Shown here piece after piece: positions 50,171-59,407 of a DNA stretch of 64,000 bases. The translations under genes and the position numbers were made by a program. The notes beneath the pieces were generated by a model. That model did no database searches and had not been told where the DNA came from. It was given only the letters and a program-made list of their open reading frames with translations. The stretch is from an uncultured Sunxiuqinia sp. GTDB lineage: Bacteria; Bacteroidota; Bacteroidia; Bacteroidales; Prolixibacteraceae. The number at the start of each line of letters is the position of its first letter. Position 1 is the stretch's first letter. Location of the stretch: the NCBI RefSeq assembly GCF_947495665.1, contig NZ_CANLZV010000005.1:62001-126000 (forward strand), written 5' to 3'.

Positions 50171-51184
50171 CTAAACCGATGATCCGCGCACAATCAGATT
50201 GGCATCCAAAACATGGCTTTGTACCGGCGCATCGTAGTTCGGATTCAGCAAGCGCCTAAGCAACATTTTGGTAGCAACACTGCCCATTTCATAACCATGT
50301 TGATCGACCGAAGTTAATGTTGGGTCTGTTATTCCGGAAAAACGGCCATCGCTAAAGCCAACCACCGCAATCTGCTTCGGAATTTTTATGCCCCGTTTCT
50401 GAAGGGTTTGCATCGCACCAATGGCAGTCAGGTCGTTAACGGCAAAGATGCCATCAGGCAGATTCTCCATGTCTAACAGCTTATTCGTTGCTTTTATCGC
50501 CTTTTCAAAACTGTCAGCTTCAATAATTAGCTCAGGAATCACCGGTAAATTTGCGTCTTTCAAGGCTTGCTCATAGCCAATACGGCGTTCAATACCGATC
50601 GACAAATTTTGAGGACCTGCAAAGTGAGCAATACGCTTTCGTCCTCCATCAATTAGGTGTTTGGTTGCTTCGTACGATGCTTTACGGTCGTCAATAATCA
50701 CATGATCAGCTTCTATTTCCGGAATGACCCGATCAAAAAAAACCATGGGTACATTGCGATCTTGAATGGCAAAAAGATGATCGTATTGATGCGTTTCCTT
50801 TGAAATGGCCACCAAAACACCATCAACCCGGTGAGAAAGCAAGGCTTTCACATTCGCCACCTCCCGGTCATAACGCTCGTTCGACTGGCAAATGATTACC
50901 GTAAAACCCGCATCATAGGCCACATCTTCAATCCCACTAATTACCGAGGAGAAAAAATAATGGACAATCTCTGGAATGATGACACCAATGGTATTGCTTC
51001 GGTTATGCTTTAGACTCAAAGCCACCGCATTCGGCTCATAGTTCAGCTTTTGAGCCAACTCATTAACCGCCTGTTTAGTGGCCTCACTAATATCCGGATG
51101 ATTTTTCAACGCCCGCGATACCGTTGATGCAGATATGCCCAAAATACGTGCAATATCTTTTATGGTGACCTGATTACTGCTCAT
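50171..51184 (-). CDS. LacI-family transcriptional regulator
   Basis: A 337-aa regulator with N-terminal LacI HTH (TIKDIARILGISASTVSRALKN, hinge LNYEPNAVALSLK) and a periplasmic-binding-like sugar-sensing domain (TIGVIIPEIVHYFFSSV, GIPV-like and VVGFSDGRFSGITDPTLTSV near the C terminus). It lies between the two arms of the glucan locus. The two copies of GCAAACGTTTGC, one before each arm, are its likely targets. Whether it represses or activates is unknown; the operator positions do not settle it. Confidence 0.95.
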   Translation of the reverse strand: MSSNQVTIKDIARILGISASTVSRALKNHPDISEATKQAVNELAQKLNYEPNAVALSLKHNRSNTIGVIIPEIVHYFFSSVISGIEDVAYDAGFTVIICQSNERYDREVANVKALLSHRVDGVLVAISKETHQYDHLFAIQDRNVPMVFFDRVIPEIEADHVIIDDRKASYEATKHLIDGGRKRIAHFAGPQNLSIGIERRIGYEQALKDANLPVIPELIIEADSFEKAIKATNKLLDMENLPDGIFAVNDLTAIGAMQTLQKRGIKIPKQIAVVGFSDGRFSGITDPTLTSVDQHGYEMGSVATKMLLRRLLNPNYDAPVQSHVLDANLIVRGSSV

Positions 51185-51647
51185 GCTTAAAAGAACTGTT
51201 AATCCTTACTATCTGTCGTTAAAAATAGCAATTTATTTAGTTGACATCGAATTATCCGGGATTTGATTTCCTGCCATCTTCCGAAGCAAATCAATACTTA
51301 TTTTTCTGACAGACACCTGTTTAAACAGCTACCAGAACTGCCAACCCATTCCAGATGAGCTTAATAATCACTCTCTGCTTATAAAATAGTCTCAAAATTA
51401 TGAAAAAAAAGATGATACCTACCAGTGACTACCTGTTGTGAAACATATTAACTGCAAACGACACCGCAAACGTTTGCAGTTGAAGGCCTGCTTTAAAACA
51501 AAAGAAAGTCCTGTTAAAAAGGCTATCATTGCCCATCGGAATACAAAAATTGAAGTAAAAAAGAATTAACCAAACATTAAAAAATCAAGAATTTAAATGA
51601 CAAAAATGCTGATCTAATTGAGTTTAAAAACTAATTATTAAATCATT
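51185..51647. other. Regulatory intergenic region before susC
   Basis: No ORF of interest. It contains a palindromic operator (51466-51477), an upstream half-site GCAAACG (51454-51460) and about 170 bp of AT-rich leader before the SusC start. A -7 box candidate, TATCATTG, is present at about 51523 but is one mismatch off. Confidence 0.65.
51454..51477. promoter_or_regulatory. LacI-type operator, susC arm, with half-site
   Basis: GCAAACGTTTGC at 51466-51477 is identical to the site at 50044. A half-site GCAAACG begins 12 bp earlier at 51454, in direct orientation with the left half of the palindrome. Confidence 0.75.
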
Positions 51648-54617
51648 ATGAAGATTATTCGCAAAAACCTAAAGATCTCGCTGATGATCCTGGGATTGAT
51701 CATTTCACAGATTTCTTTTGCTCAGGTTGTCAGTATCTCCGGTACGGTCACCGACCAGGAAACCGGAGAAGGACTTCCCGGGGTAACCGTCCTTGTGAAA
51801 GGAACGACCAATGGAACAATCACCAATTTTGATGGCAACTATACATTGAGTGTTGAACCAGGAGCAACGGTTCAGTTCTCCTACATTGGTTATGAAACAT
51901 CCGAATTTGTTATCTCAAGTGCTCAAACACTAAATGTTGGCCTTCGGCTCGATACAGAACAGCTGGAAGAAGTTGTGGTCATTGGTTACGGACAAATACG
52001 CAAAGAAGATGCTACCGGAGCTGTCGCCTCTGTGAATTCATCTGATTTTAACCAAGGTGCTACCAGCTCCCCACAAGACCTGATTCAAGGGAAAGTAGCT
52101 GGTGTACTGATTCAAACAGAAGGTGGCGCCCCCGGTTCCTCAGCCAAAATCCGAATTCGTGGAGGTTCATCCATGTCTGCCAGTAACGATCCGTTGATCG
52201 TGATTGACGGAATGCCCATTGACAACCGTACCATTGACGGAATGAGCAACGTATTGACGTCAATTAACCCTAACGATATCGCTTCATTCACTGTGTTGAA
52301 GGATGCCTCATCAACAGCTATTTATGGTTCTCGTGCCTCAAACGGGGTTATTTTGATTACAACTAAGGAAGGCAAGCAAAACCAGGATTTCCGTGTGGAG
52401 CTGGAATCTAAAATGAGCGTCAACGAAATCAAAGAATATATTGATGTGTTGGATGCCGATGCCTTCAGAAATTTGGTAAATGAGCGTGCAGCCGTCAATA
52501 GTTCAGTCAATCCGGCACTGATGGGCAATGCCAAAACCAATTGGCAAGACGAGATTTTCCAAACAGCCATTGGACATGAGCACAACTTAAGTGTATCGGG
52601 AGCAGTTGACAAAATTCCATTCCGTGCCTCTGTGGGGTATACCGATCAGTTCGGTATCCTGAGAACCTCATCCATGGATCGTAAGACAGCTACGTTTAAG
52701 GTCAATCCAAGCTTGTTTGACAATCACCTGAAAGTAACTGCCGGTATTAAGTACATGAACATTGACAACCGCTTTGCAGATAAAGCAGCCATTGGTAACG
52801 CCCTGCGTTTTGATCCAACCAAACCGGTATTCAACAACACGGGTATTTATGGCGGTTACACCACTTGGTTGATGGGCGATGGCTCACGCAACGTAAACGG
52901 AACCCGTAACCCGGTAGCCCAATTGCAACAGCGCCATGACGAGTCGGATGTGAATCGCTACATCGTGGATGCGCAGGCAAACTATAAACTGCACTTCTTC
53001 CCCGACATCACAGCCACTTTAAAAGTTGGTTTGGACGAATCAGACAGTGATGGTTTCACCAATACAGATCCTTCAGCTTCATGGGTACAAACAGCTTCGT
53101 CAGGCGTAAAACGTGATTACACGCAAAAAAGACGCAATAAGCTTTTCAACTTTTACCTGAACTACAAGAAAGACCTTACGAACATCGATAGCCGTGTGGA
53201 TGCCATGGCTGGTTATGAGTGGCAACACTTCTGGTCCAACGCCTCGGCTTACGAAGTGGATCGTTTCAGTACCGTAATTGTTAATTCAAAAGACGAAACG
53301 GAAAACTACCTGGTTTCTTTCTTCGGAAGAGCAAACTATTCTTACAAAGACAAATACCTGCTGACAGCAACGGTTCGGGCAGACGGATCATCCCGATTCC
53401 ACGAAGATAACCGCTGGGGCTATTACCCATCAACTGCTTTAGGATGGCGGGTTATTGAAGAATCATTCATGCAAAACCAGGATGTTGTGAGCAACCTGAA
53501 ACTTCGTTTAGGCTACGGACTTACCGGTCAGCAAGAGCTAAACAGTGGCGACTATCCTTACCTGGGAATTTACCGTTTAAGTGATTCGCGTACCCAATAC
53601 AAACTGGGAGACCAATATTACACACTCATTCGTCCTGACGGGTACGACAGAAGCCTGGAGTGGGAGAAAACAACTACCTACAACGTGGGAGTTGACTTTG
53701 GTTTCTTTGAAAACCGTTTAAGCGGAGCTTTTGACTTTTACAAGCGCGATACCAAAGACCTGCTGAACACCATTCCGGTACCTGCCGGAACCAACTTCAC
53801 AGACCGCCTGCTGACCAACGTGGGAGACCTGGAAAACATCGGTTTTGAATTGTCAGTGAATGCCATACCGGTTAGCACCAAGGATTTGAGCTGGGAAGTT
53901 AGCTTTAACCTGACACACAACAAAAACAAAATTACACGACTGACCAACTACGACGACCCGACCTACAAAGGGGTGGATGTTGGAAACATCAGTGGGGTTG
54001 GAGTTGGTAACACCATCCAAAAACATGCTGTTGGCTACCCGTTAAATACCTTCTATGTTTACGAACAAGTATACGATGCTAACGGAAAACCCATTGAAGG
54101 ATTATACGTTGACCGCAACAACGACGGAACAGTGAACGAAAACGATAAATACTATGCCGAATCACCAGCTCCGGATGTATTTATGGGACTTTCATCAACG
54201 CTTTATTACAAAGATTTTGATTTTGGCTTTAACGCCAGAGCAGCCATCGGAGGCCAGGTTTACAACAACGTCATTGTTGGTGCCCGTTACCAGGAGCTTA
54301 CCGTGAATGAATATCTGACCAACTTGCCTTCAGAAATCAATAATTCTAAATTCACCACTGCACAGCAATACTCGGATTACTTCCTGGAAGACGCCTCATT
54401 CCTGCGCATGGATAATGTGACTTTAGGCTATAATTTCAAGAAACTGCTTAAAAAATCAGTTGGCTTAGACCTTAACTTACGCTTGTACTCTTCCGTTCAA
54501 AATGTATTTGTCATTACCGACTACAGCGGACTGGATCCTGAAGTAAATGAAGGAATTGATAATGACATCTATCCTCGCCCAAGAGTTTATTTGTTTGGAC
54601 TTAGTGCAAGCTTTTAA
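51648..54617 (+). CDS. SusC/RagA-family TonB-linked outer membrane protein
   Basis: A 989-aa outer-membrane glycan importer. Signal peptide ends IISQISFAQ, then a carboxypeptidase-regulatory-like domain (ISGTVTDQETGEGLPGVTVL), a TonB-box-like stretch (EEVVVIGYG) and plug (SSPQDLIQGKVAGVLIQT, KIRIRGGSSMSASNDPLIVIDG, DASSTAIYGSRASNGVILITTK), all SusC hallmarks. It forms the transport barrel capped by the SusD protein encoded 19 bp downstream. Starch/maltodextrin as cargo is inferred from the enzymes around it. Confidence 0.96.
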   Translation: MKIIRKNLKISLMILGLIISQISFAQVVSISGTVTDQETGEGLPGVTVLVKGTTNGTITNFDGNYTLSVEPGATVQFSYIGYETSEFVISSAQTLNVGLRLDTEQLEEVVVIGYGQIRKEDATGAVASVNSSDFNQGATSSPQDLIQGKVAGVLIQTEGGAPGSSAKIRIRGGSSMSASNDPLIVIDGMPIDNRTIDGMSNVLTSINPNDIASFTVLKDASSTAIYGSRASNGVILITTKEGKQNQDFRVELESKMSVNEIKEYIDVLDADAFRNLVNERAAVNSSVNPALMGNAKTNWQDEIFQTAIGHEHNLSVSGAVDKIPFRASVGYTDQFGILRTSSMDRKTATFKVNPSLFDNHLKVTAGIKYMNIDNRFADKAAIGNALRFDPTKPVFNNTGIYGGYTTWLMGDGSRNVNGTRNPVAQLQQRHDESDVNRYIVDAQANYKLHFFPDITATLKVGLDESDSDGFTNTDPSASWVQTASSGVKRDYTQKRRNKLFNFYLNYKKDLTNIDSRVDAMAGYEWQHFWSNASAYEVDRFSTVIVNSKDETENYLVSFFGRANYSYKDKYLLTATVRADGSSRFHEDNRWGYYPSTALGWRVIEESFMQNQDVVSNLKLRLGYGLTGQQELNSGDYPYLGIYRLSDSRTQYKLGDQYYTLIRPDGYDRSLEWEKTTTYNVGVDFGFFENRLSGAFDFYKRDTKDLLNTIPVPAGTNFTDRLLTNVGDLENIGFELSVNAIPVSTKDLSWEVSFNLTHNKNKITRLTNYDDPTYKGVDVGNISGVGVGNTIQKHAVGYPLNTFYVYEQVYDANGKPIEGLYVDRNNDGTVNENDKYYAESPAPDVFMGLSSTLYYKDFDFGFNARAAIGGQVYNNVIVGARYQELTVNEYLTNLPSEINNSKFTTAQQYSDYFLEDASFLRMDNVTLGYNFKKLLKKSVGLDLNLRLYSSVQNVFVITDYSGLDPEVNEGIDNDIYPRPRVYLFGLSASF

Positions 54618-54636
54618 TCCATAAACCTTTACAATC

Positions 54637-56202
54637 ATGAATACAAAATACAGCATAAAATATCGCGCAATCGCATTGATGATGCTTCTCTTTGCCTTAG
54701 GTTCATGTGTCAATGATTTGGACACCCTGCCTTTGGACGAAGATTTACTAACGGCGGATAAGCTGACAGACGATGCTTCCTACAAAGGAATGCTGGCTAA
54801 GTGTTATGCGGCCTTTGTTGTTGGCGGACAAACAGGAGTGGACGGTGAACCCGACATTAGTAGTATCGACGGTGGATTCTCTTCTTACCTACGCCAGCTT
54901 TGGAACCACCAGGAACTGACGACCGACGAGGCTATTTGCGCCTGGAACGACGGTAATCTGCGTGACTTACACGACATGGACTGGACGGCATCCAACGAGT
55001 TTGTAACGGCCATGTACTACCGCATTACGCTCGAAGTGGCTTATTGTAACAACCTGATTGCGTTGACCAATGATCAAGACGAATTCAAGGCATACAATAC
55101 CGAAGCCCGTTTCTTAAGAGCTTTGGCTTACTGGCACTTGCTTGACATGTTCGGAACAGGTCCTTTTGTGACGGAAGAAGATCCGGTAGGTTCATTCTTT
55201 TTCCCCGAACAAGCAACAGCCCAACAATTGTTTGACTACATTGAGTCGGAACTGAAAGCCATTGAAAACGAATTGCCGGCACCCCGCACCAACGAATACG
55301 GACGGGCTGACCAGGGGGCAGCATGGATGGTACTGTCCAAATTGTACCTGAATGCCGAAACCTATACTGGCACTCCGAAATACACCGAATGTATCACTTA
55401 CACACAGAAAATCATTGACGGAGGTTACAGCCTGGAATCCAATTACGAAAACCTGTTCCTGGCTGATAATAACCTACGCAGCAATGAAATCATTTTCCCA
55501 TTGGTTTGCGATGGCGAACACACACAAACCTGGGGTGGAATGACCTTCCTGATTCACTCAACCATTGGTGGCGACATGCCAGCCAGCGAATCGGGTGTTG
55601 ACGGAGGTTGGGGTGGAAACCGAACCACCAAGTCATTCGTCAATCTTTTTGATGATATCAGCGGCGAAACCGATAGCCGTGCGTTGATTTGGACGGAAGG
55701 CCAAAACCTGGAGATTGGAGATATTTTCAATTTCCGTGATGGCTATGCGCTACGCAAATTCCGCAACGTGACTTCCAACGGTGTAGTGGGCTCAAACCTT
55801 TCACATCCCGATACCGACTTCCCGCTGTTCAGATATGCTGATGCACTGCTGATGTATGCTGAAGCGGTTGTGCGCGGTGGCTCAGGTGGCGACCAGGGAA
55901 CGGCTGTTGGCTATATCAACCAAATCCGGGAAAGAGCTTATGGCGATGATTCCGGCAACATTACAGATGCCGATTTGACCCTTCAGTTTTTGCTGGATGA
56001 GCGCGGACGCGAATTGTACTGGGAGTGCCACCGAAGAACCGACTTAAGGCGTTTTGGCCAGTTGGCAGGTGGTGACTATACCTGGCCCTGGAAAGGAGCT
56101 GTAGCTGAGGGAAAAGCAGTCAATGATAAGTACAACGTTTTCCCAATCCCAAGCTCTGATCTAAACGCCAATCCAAATTTAACGCAAACCACTGGTTATT
56201 AA
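54637..56202 (+). CDS. SusD/RagB-family glycan-binding lipoprotein
   Basis: A 521-aa surface lipoprotein that binds oligosaccharides over the SusC barrel. The lipobox is FALGSC (Cys about 24). The family fold is helical with tetratricopeptide-like repeats; visible family stretches are EARFLRALAYWHLLDMFG, AAWMVLSKLYLNAETYTG and the C-terminal DERGRELYWECHRRTDLRRFG. Partner of the preceding SusC. It continues directly into two SusE/F-type lipoproteins, as in the Bacteroides sus order. Confidence 0.96.
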   Translation: MNTKYSIKYRAIALMMLLFALGSCVNDLDTLPLDEDLLTADKLTDDASYKGMLAKCYAAFVVGGQTGVDGEPDISSIDGGFSSYLRQLWNHQELTTDEAICAWNDGNLRDLHDMDWTASNEFVTAMYYRITLEVAYCNNLIALTNDQDEFKAYNTEARFLRALAYWHLLDMFGTGPFVTEEDPVGSFFFPEQATAQQLFDYIESELKAIENELPAPRTNEYGRADQGAAWMVLSKLYLNAETYTGTPKYTECITYTQKIIDGGYSLESNYENLFLADNNLRSNEIIFPLVCDGEHTQTWGGMTFLIHSTIGGDMPASESGVDGGWGGNRTTKSFVNLFDDISGETDSRALIWTEGQNLEIGDIFNFRDGYALRKFRNVTSNGVVGSNLSHPDTDFPLFRYADALLMYAEAVVRGGSGGDQGTAVGYINQIRERAYGDDSGNITDADLTLQFLLDERGRELYWECHRRTDLRRFGQLAGGDYTWPWKGAVAEGKAVNDKYNVFPIPSSDLNANPNLTQTTGY

Positions 56203-56221
56203 TTTTATTAATTAGATTACC

Positions 56222-57310
56222 ATGAAAAAATTTAAATACCTGCTTATCGCATGCCTCGCGGTTACCTTGTTTTCGTGTGAGGACGATGATATAGTAAAAT
56301 TAAATGATTCAGAGTATGTTCCAGCATCGAATATCGCAGGGTTTGGTTCAACTTTGGAGATCTCAAAACCGCAAAAGGCCGAAACGATCACGGTATCGTA
56401 TACGCCTGCATCCTACGGCGTAAATATTGTTAAAACACACAAACTTCAATTCGCCACGTCTGAGGACTTTGCCAATCCGGAAACCTTTGATGTTGATGCC
56501 TCCGATAATTCATTTTCATTCACCGTGGGTGCTTTAAATGAATTCCTGACTGAAACGTTGGCACTGCCCGTTGATGAAGAAACGACCATTTCAGCACGGA
56601 TTATGACCCATTCGCTGGAGGGTGTTGATACCTTGTACTCACCGGTTGTAAGCTTTAACACAACCCCCTATTTGGATATTCTTTTTGCTGAAAATACCTT
56701 CTACCTGTTTGGTGACGGCGTGGGACGCATTGCACAAAACAATAAGCTTAAGCTCCGCAAAGTTGCCGAGGAACCTGATGATTCATGGATCATTGTGTGG
56801 ATGGAAGCAACCGGGACCTTCAAATTGTGTTCTGATGTAAACTACAAAGGAGTCATTGGAAAAGTTGGCGATCCGGTTAATGGCGAATACAGTTTGGGAA
56901 CAGTGGAAAACAGAGGTGAAGACATTCCGGTTCCGGGAACAGCAGGCTACTACACCGTGGGTGTCAACATGGCTACAAAAAAGTTGATGATTGAACCAGC
57001 CAATGTTTATATCACCGGACCAAATGTTGATGCTTGGCCTGCGAGCTCAGTAACTGAAGAAAACCGGTTTAAACAGGATACCGAAAACAAAACCATGTAT
57101 TTGACTAAATCGTTCCTGGGTGGCGAATTAAGACTTCACGTCACACACCCGTACATTTCGGCTGACGGCTGGTGGCATGCTGAATTCATCTTTATGGATG
57201 GTAAAATTGAATACCGGGAAGCTGGTGGTGATCAGGAAAGAGTTAACATCGATGGAGGCGAAAAAACCATTGAGCTTGACTTCATTAATCAAACTGGTAA
57301 AATTAAATAG
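56222..57310 (+). CDS. SusE-like starch-binding lipoprotein
   Basis: A 362-aa lipoprotein with lipobox VTLFSC (Cys about 19) and an acidic tether. The N-terminal domain (about 40-150) is SusE-like: VSYTPASYGVNIVKTHKLQFA with Ig-type strands. The C-terminal part has beta-rich segments with several Trp (DGWWHAEFIFMDG), as expected for starch-binding modules. It probably helps hold starch at the cell surface. It is 2 bp upstream of the larger SusE/F-type gene. Confidence 0.87.
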   Translation: MKKFKYLLIACLAVTLFSCEDDDIVKLNDSEYVPASNIAGFGSTLEISKPQKAETITVSYTPASYGVNIVKTHKLQFATSEDFANPETFDVDASDNSFSFTVGALNEFLTETLALPVDEETTISARIMTHSLEGVDTLYSPVVSFNTTPYLDILFAENTFYLFGDGVGRIAQNNKLKLRKVAEEPDDSWIIVWMEATGTFKLCSDVNYKGVIGKVGDPVNGEYSLGTVENRGEDIPVPGTAGYYTVGVNMATKKLMIEPANVYITGPNVDAWPASSVTEENRFKQDTENKTMYLTKSFLGGELRLHVTHPYISADGWWHAEFIFMDGKIEYREAGGDQERVNIDGGEKTIELDFINQTGKIK

Positions 57311-57312
57311 AA

Positions 57313-59313
57313 ATGAAAAACTTACGATATTTTCTAATTCTGATTCTGGCAGTTGTTGTATTCTCCTGTGAAGAAGATTTTATGACTCCGCCAGTGAAAA
57401 CACCTGTTCAAGGCACAGCGCCGGTTTGGGTGAATCAACCTTCATCCGACCTGGACACCGTTCTTTTCAAACGGAACGAAAAAGATACCTTGCTATCTCT
57501 AAGTTGGTCAGCCCCGGTTTATGCGGATAATATTGGTGTTCGCTACATCCTGCAATTGGATACCAAGGGCAACAACTTTGCCGATCCCATTGAATTTGAC
57601 CGGATTTCGGCCACCGAAATGGAGCTTTTGATTGGCCAGCTAAACTCGGCCTTGATGAAGCGGTACAATCCAGCAGAGAAAGTAGAAGTTGAAATGCGTA
57701 TCCGCGCTGTTTCAAACGAACATTTAGCCGACCTATATACCGAACCATTTTCATTGAAAGTAACGCCCTACCTGGATGTTCCGGTACCGACCGAATTCTT
57801 TATGATGGGAACAGCAACTGACGTTGGTTTTACCAGCGCCGATGCCCTGGCCGCCCTGAAAGATGGCGATGTCTTCTACAAATACCTGAAGCTGACAACG
57901 GACGGAGCCTTCCGCTTCACTGATAAACAAGCTGACGACGGTTTCAAATACAACTTTGGCAAGTTTGCCACCGTTTCGTCAAACATTACTAAAGCAGACG
58001 ACGATGATGGCAACTTCAAATTTACCGGCGAAACCGGTTGGTACGAAGTAAAAGCTGACTTTACAAACAGTGAATTGACCATTGCTCCTTTCCAGGTGGG
58101 ATCAACCACTTACACCTTCGATCCAACAGAAGTGTACCTGGTCGGAAGTTATAGTGCCAGCGTTCCGGAGTGGAGCCCGGAAAATTCTCCGGCAATGACT
58201 GAAAAGTCAGAGGGAGTTTATACCATCGAAACTGAAATTAAGGACGGTGCAATGTTGAAATTTGTTGGTCAGCCAAGCTGGGGAGACCTCGACTGGGGTA
58301 ACCTGGGAGCCGACGGATCAACCGGAAATCTGGGACCAAAAGGAAAGAATGGCAACATCACTTTTGATGGTGGCAATAAAAACTACCTGGTGACTCTTAA
58401 CCTGAATACCGGAACTTACACCATCAAGGAAGCCAAGTCGTACCTGTACATTGTTGGTAATGCAACAACCGTTGACTGGACTATTGATAATGCACTGGAG
58501 ATGAATATTATTGCTCCTGGAATCTGGACCGGAACCTTCGAATTGATAGCCGGAAAAGAATTTAAATTCTTCCCTGAGAAAGGAAGCTGGGCCAATGGTG
58601 TAGGCGCTGAGGCATTCAGCAATTTCATCGGCTGTTCAGCCCTTGATAATGGCAACATCCTGAATGATGCAGCCACTGACGGAAACTACCTGATCATTGT
58701 AAATACCAACAGCAAAACGTTGACGGTAACTGATGCCCCAAAAATCCTGGGAGGATCAGTGATTGCCGGCTGGGAGCCTTCTTTGGCCATGAACATGCAG
58801 ATGGTTGAAAACGGTGTTTTTGACACTTACCAATACATCACTGCTGATGGTGGAGGTTTCAAATTTGTCAATACAACGGATGGCTGGGCTGGCGATTTAG
58901 GTGCCAGCAAAGTAACAACAGGAATGTTGGAGCAGGATGACGAGCAAAACCTCGAAGTTGCTGCTGACGGCTTCTACCGCGTACGTGTAAACATGAATGA
59001 TTTCACCTACCAAGTGGATGAAACCGCCTGGGGAGTTGTTGGTACGGCCAATCCAGGCGGATGGGACAACGATACCAACATGAGCTTCACCGAAGCCAAA
59101 GGTGAATATATCTGGAGTACCGACATCACCCTGACTGATGGTGAAATCAAATTCAGAGCCAATGGTGACTGGATCATCGACTTTGGCGACACCGATGCCG
59201 ATGGTTCTCTTGAATATGGAGGTACTAATATTCCAGTTACAGCAGGTAACTACCATATTGAACTGATCTTAAATTCTGCAACAGGATTTACGTATACTAT
59301 TACAGCAAACTAA
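57313..59313 (+). CDS. SusE/SusF-like multi-domain starch-binding lipoprotein
   Basis: A 666-aa lipoprotein (lipobox VVVFSC, Cys about 19). After a SusE-type N-terminal domain (SLSWSAPVYADNIGVRYILQLD) there appear to be about four tandem carbohydrate-binding modules, each with a pattern of the form YLVGSY / W...A..M / G.Y........F.F and a Trp-rich face, e.g. EVYLVGSYSASVPEWSPENS, LYIVGNATTVDWTIDNALEM and WGVVGTANPGGWDNDTNM. It is longer than Bacteroides SusF (about 485 aa), suggesting an extra binding module. It should enlarge starch capture at the surface. Confidence 0.88.
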   Translation: MKNLRYFLILILAVVVFSCEEDFMTPPVKTPVQGTAPVWVNQPSSDLDTVLFKRNEKDTLLSLSWSAPVYADNIGVRYILQLDTKGNNFADPIEFDRISATEMELLIGQLNSALMKRYNPAEKVEVEMRIRAVSNEHLADLYTEPFSLKVTPYLDVPVPTEFFMMGTATDVGFTSADALAALKDGDVFYKYLKLTTDGAFRFTDKQADDGFKYNFGKFATVSSNITKADDDDGNFKFTGETGWYEVKADFTNSELTIAPFQVGSTTYTFDPTEVYLVGSYSASVPEWSPENSPAMTEKSEGVYTIETEIKDGAMLKFVGQPSWGDLDWGNLGADGSTGNLGPKGKNGNITFDGGNKNYLVTLNLNTGTYTIKEAKSYLYIVGNATTVDWTIDNALEMNIIAPGIWTGTFELIAGKEFKFFPEKGSWANGVGAEAFSNFIGCSALDNGNILNDAATDGNYLIIVNTNSKTLTVTDAPKILGGSVIAGWEPSLAMNMQMVENGVFDTYQYITADGGGFKFVNTTDGWAGDLGASKVTTGMLEQDDEQNLEVAADGFYRVRVNMNDFTYQVDETAWGVVGTANPGGWDNDTNMSFTEAKGEYIWSTDITLTDGEIKFRANGDWIIDFGDTDADGSLEYGGTNIPVTAGNYHIELILNSATGFTYTITAN

Positions 59314-59324
59314 TTGCTGCTTTT

Positions 59325-59360
59325 AGGGGGTACTCACTGGGTTTTGAGTACCCCCTTTCT
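59325..59360 (+). terminator. Strong hairpin between the SusF-type gene and the amylase
   Basis: AGGGGGTACTCA pairs perfectly with TGAGTACCCCCT (12 bp, 8-nt loop) and is followed by TTTCTTT. It would reduce or stop read-through from the susCDEF unit into the secreted amylase gene. Confidence 0.85.
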
Positions 59361-59407
59361 TTAATTTTAACCGAAACTCGCTTCATCCATCTTAAACACA
59401 ACAAGCC

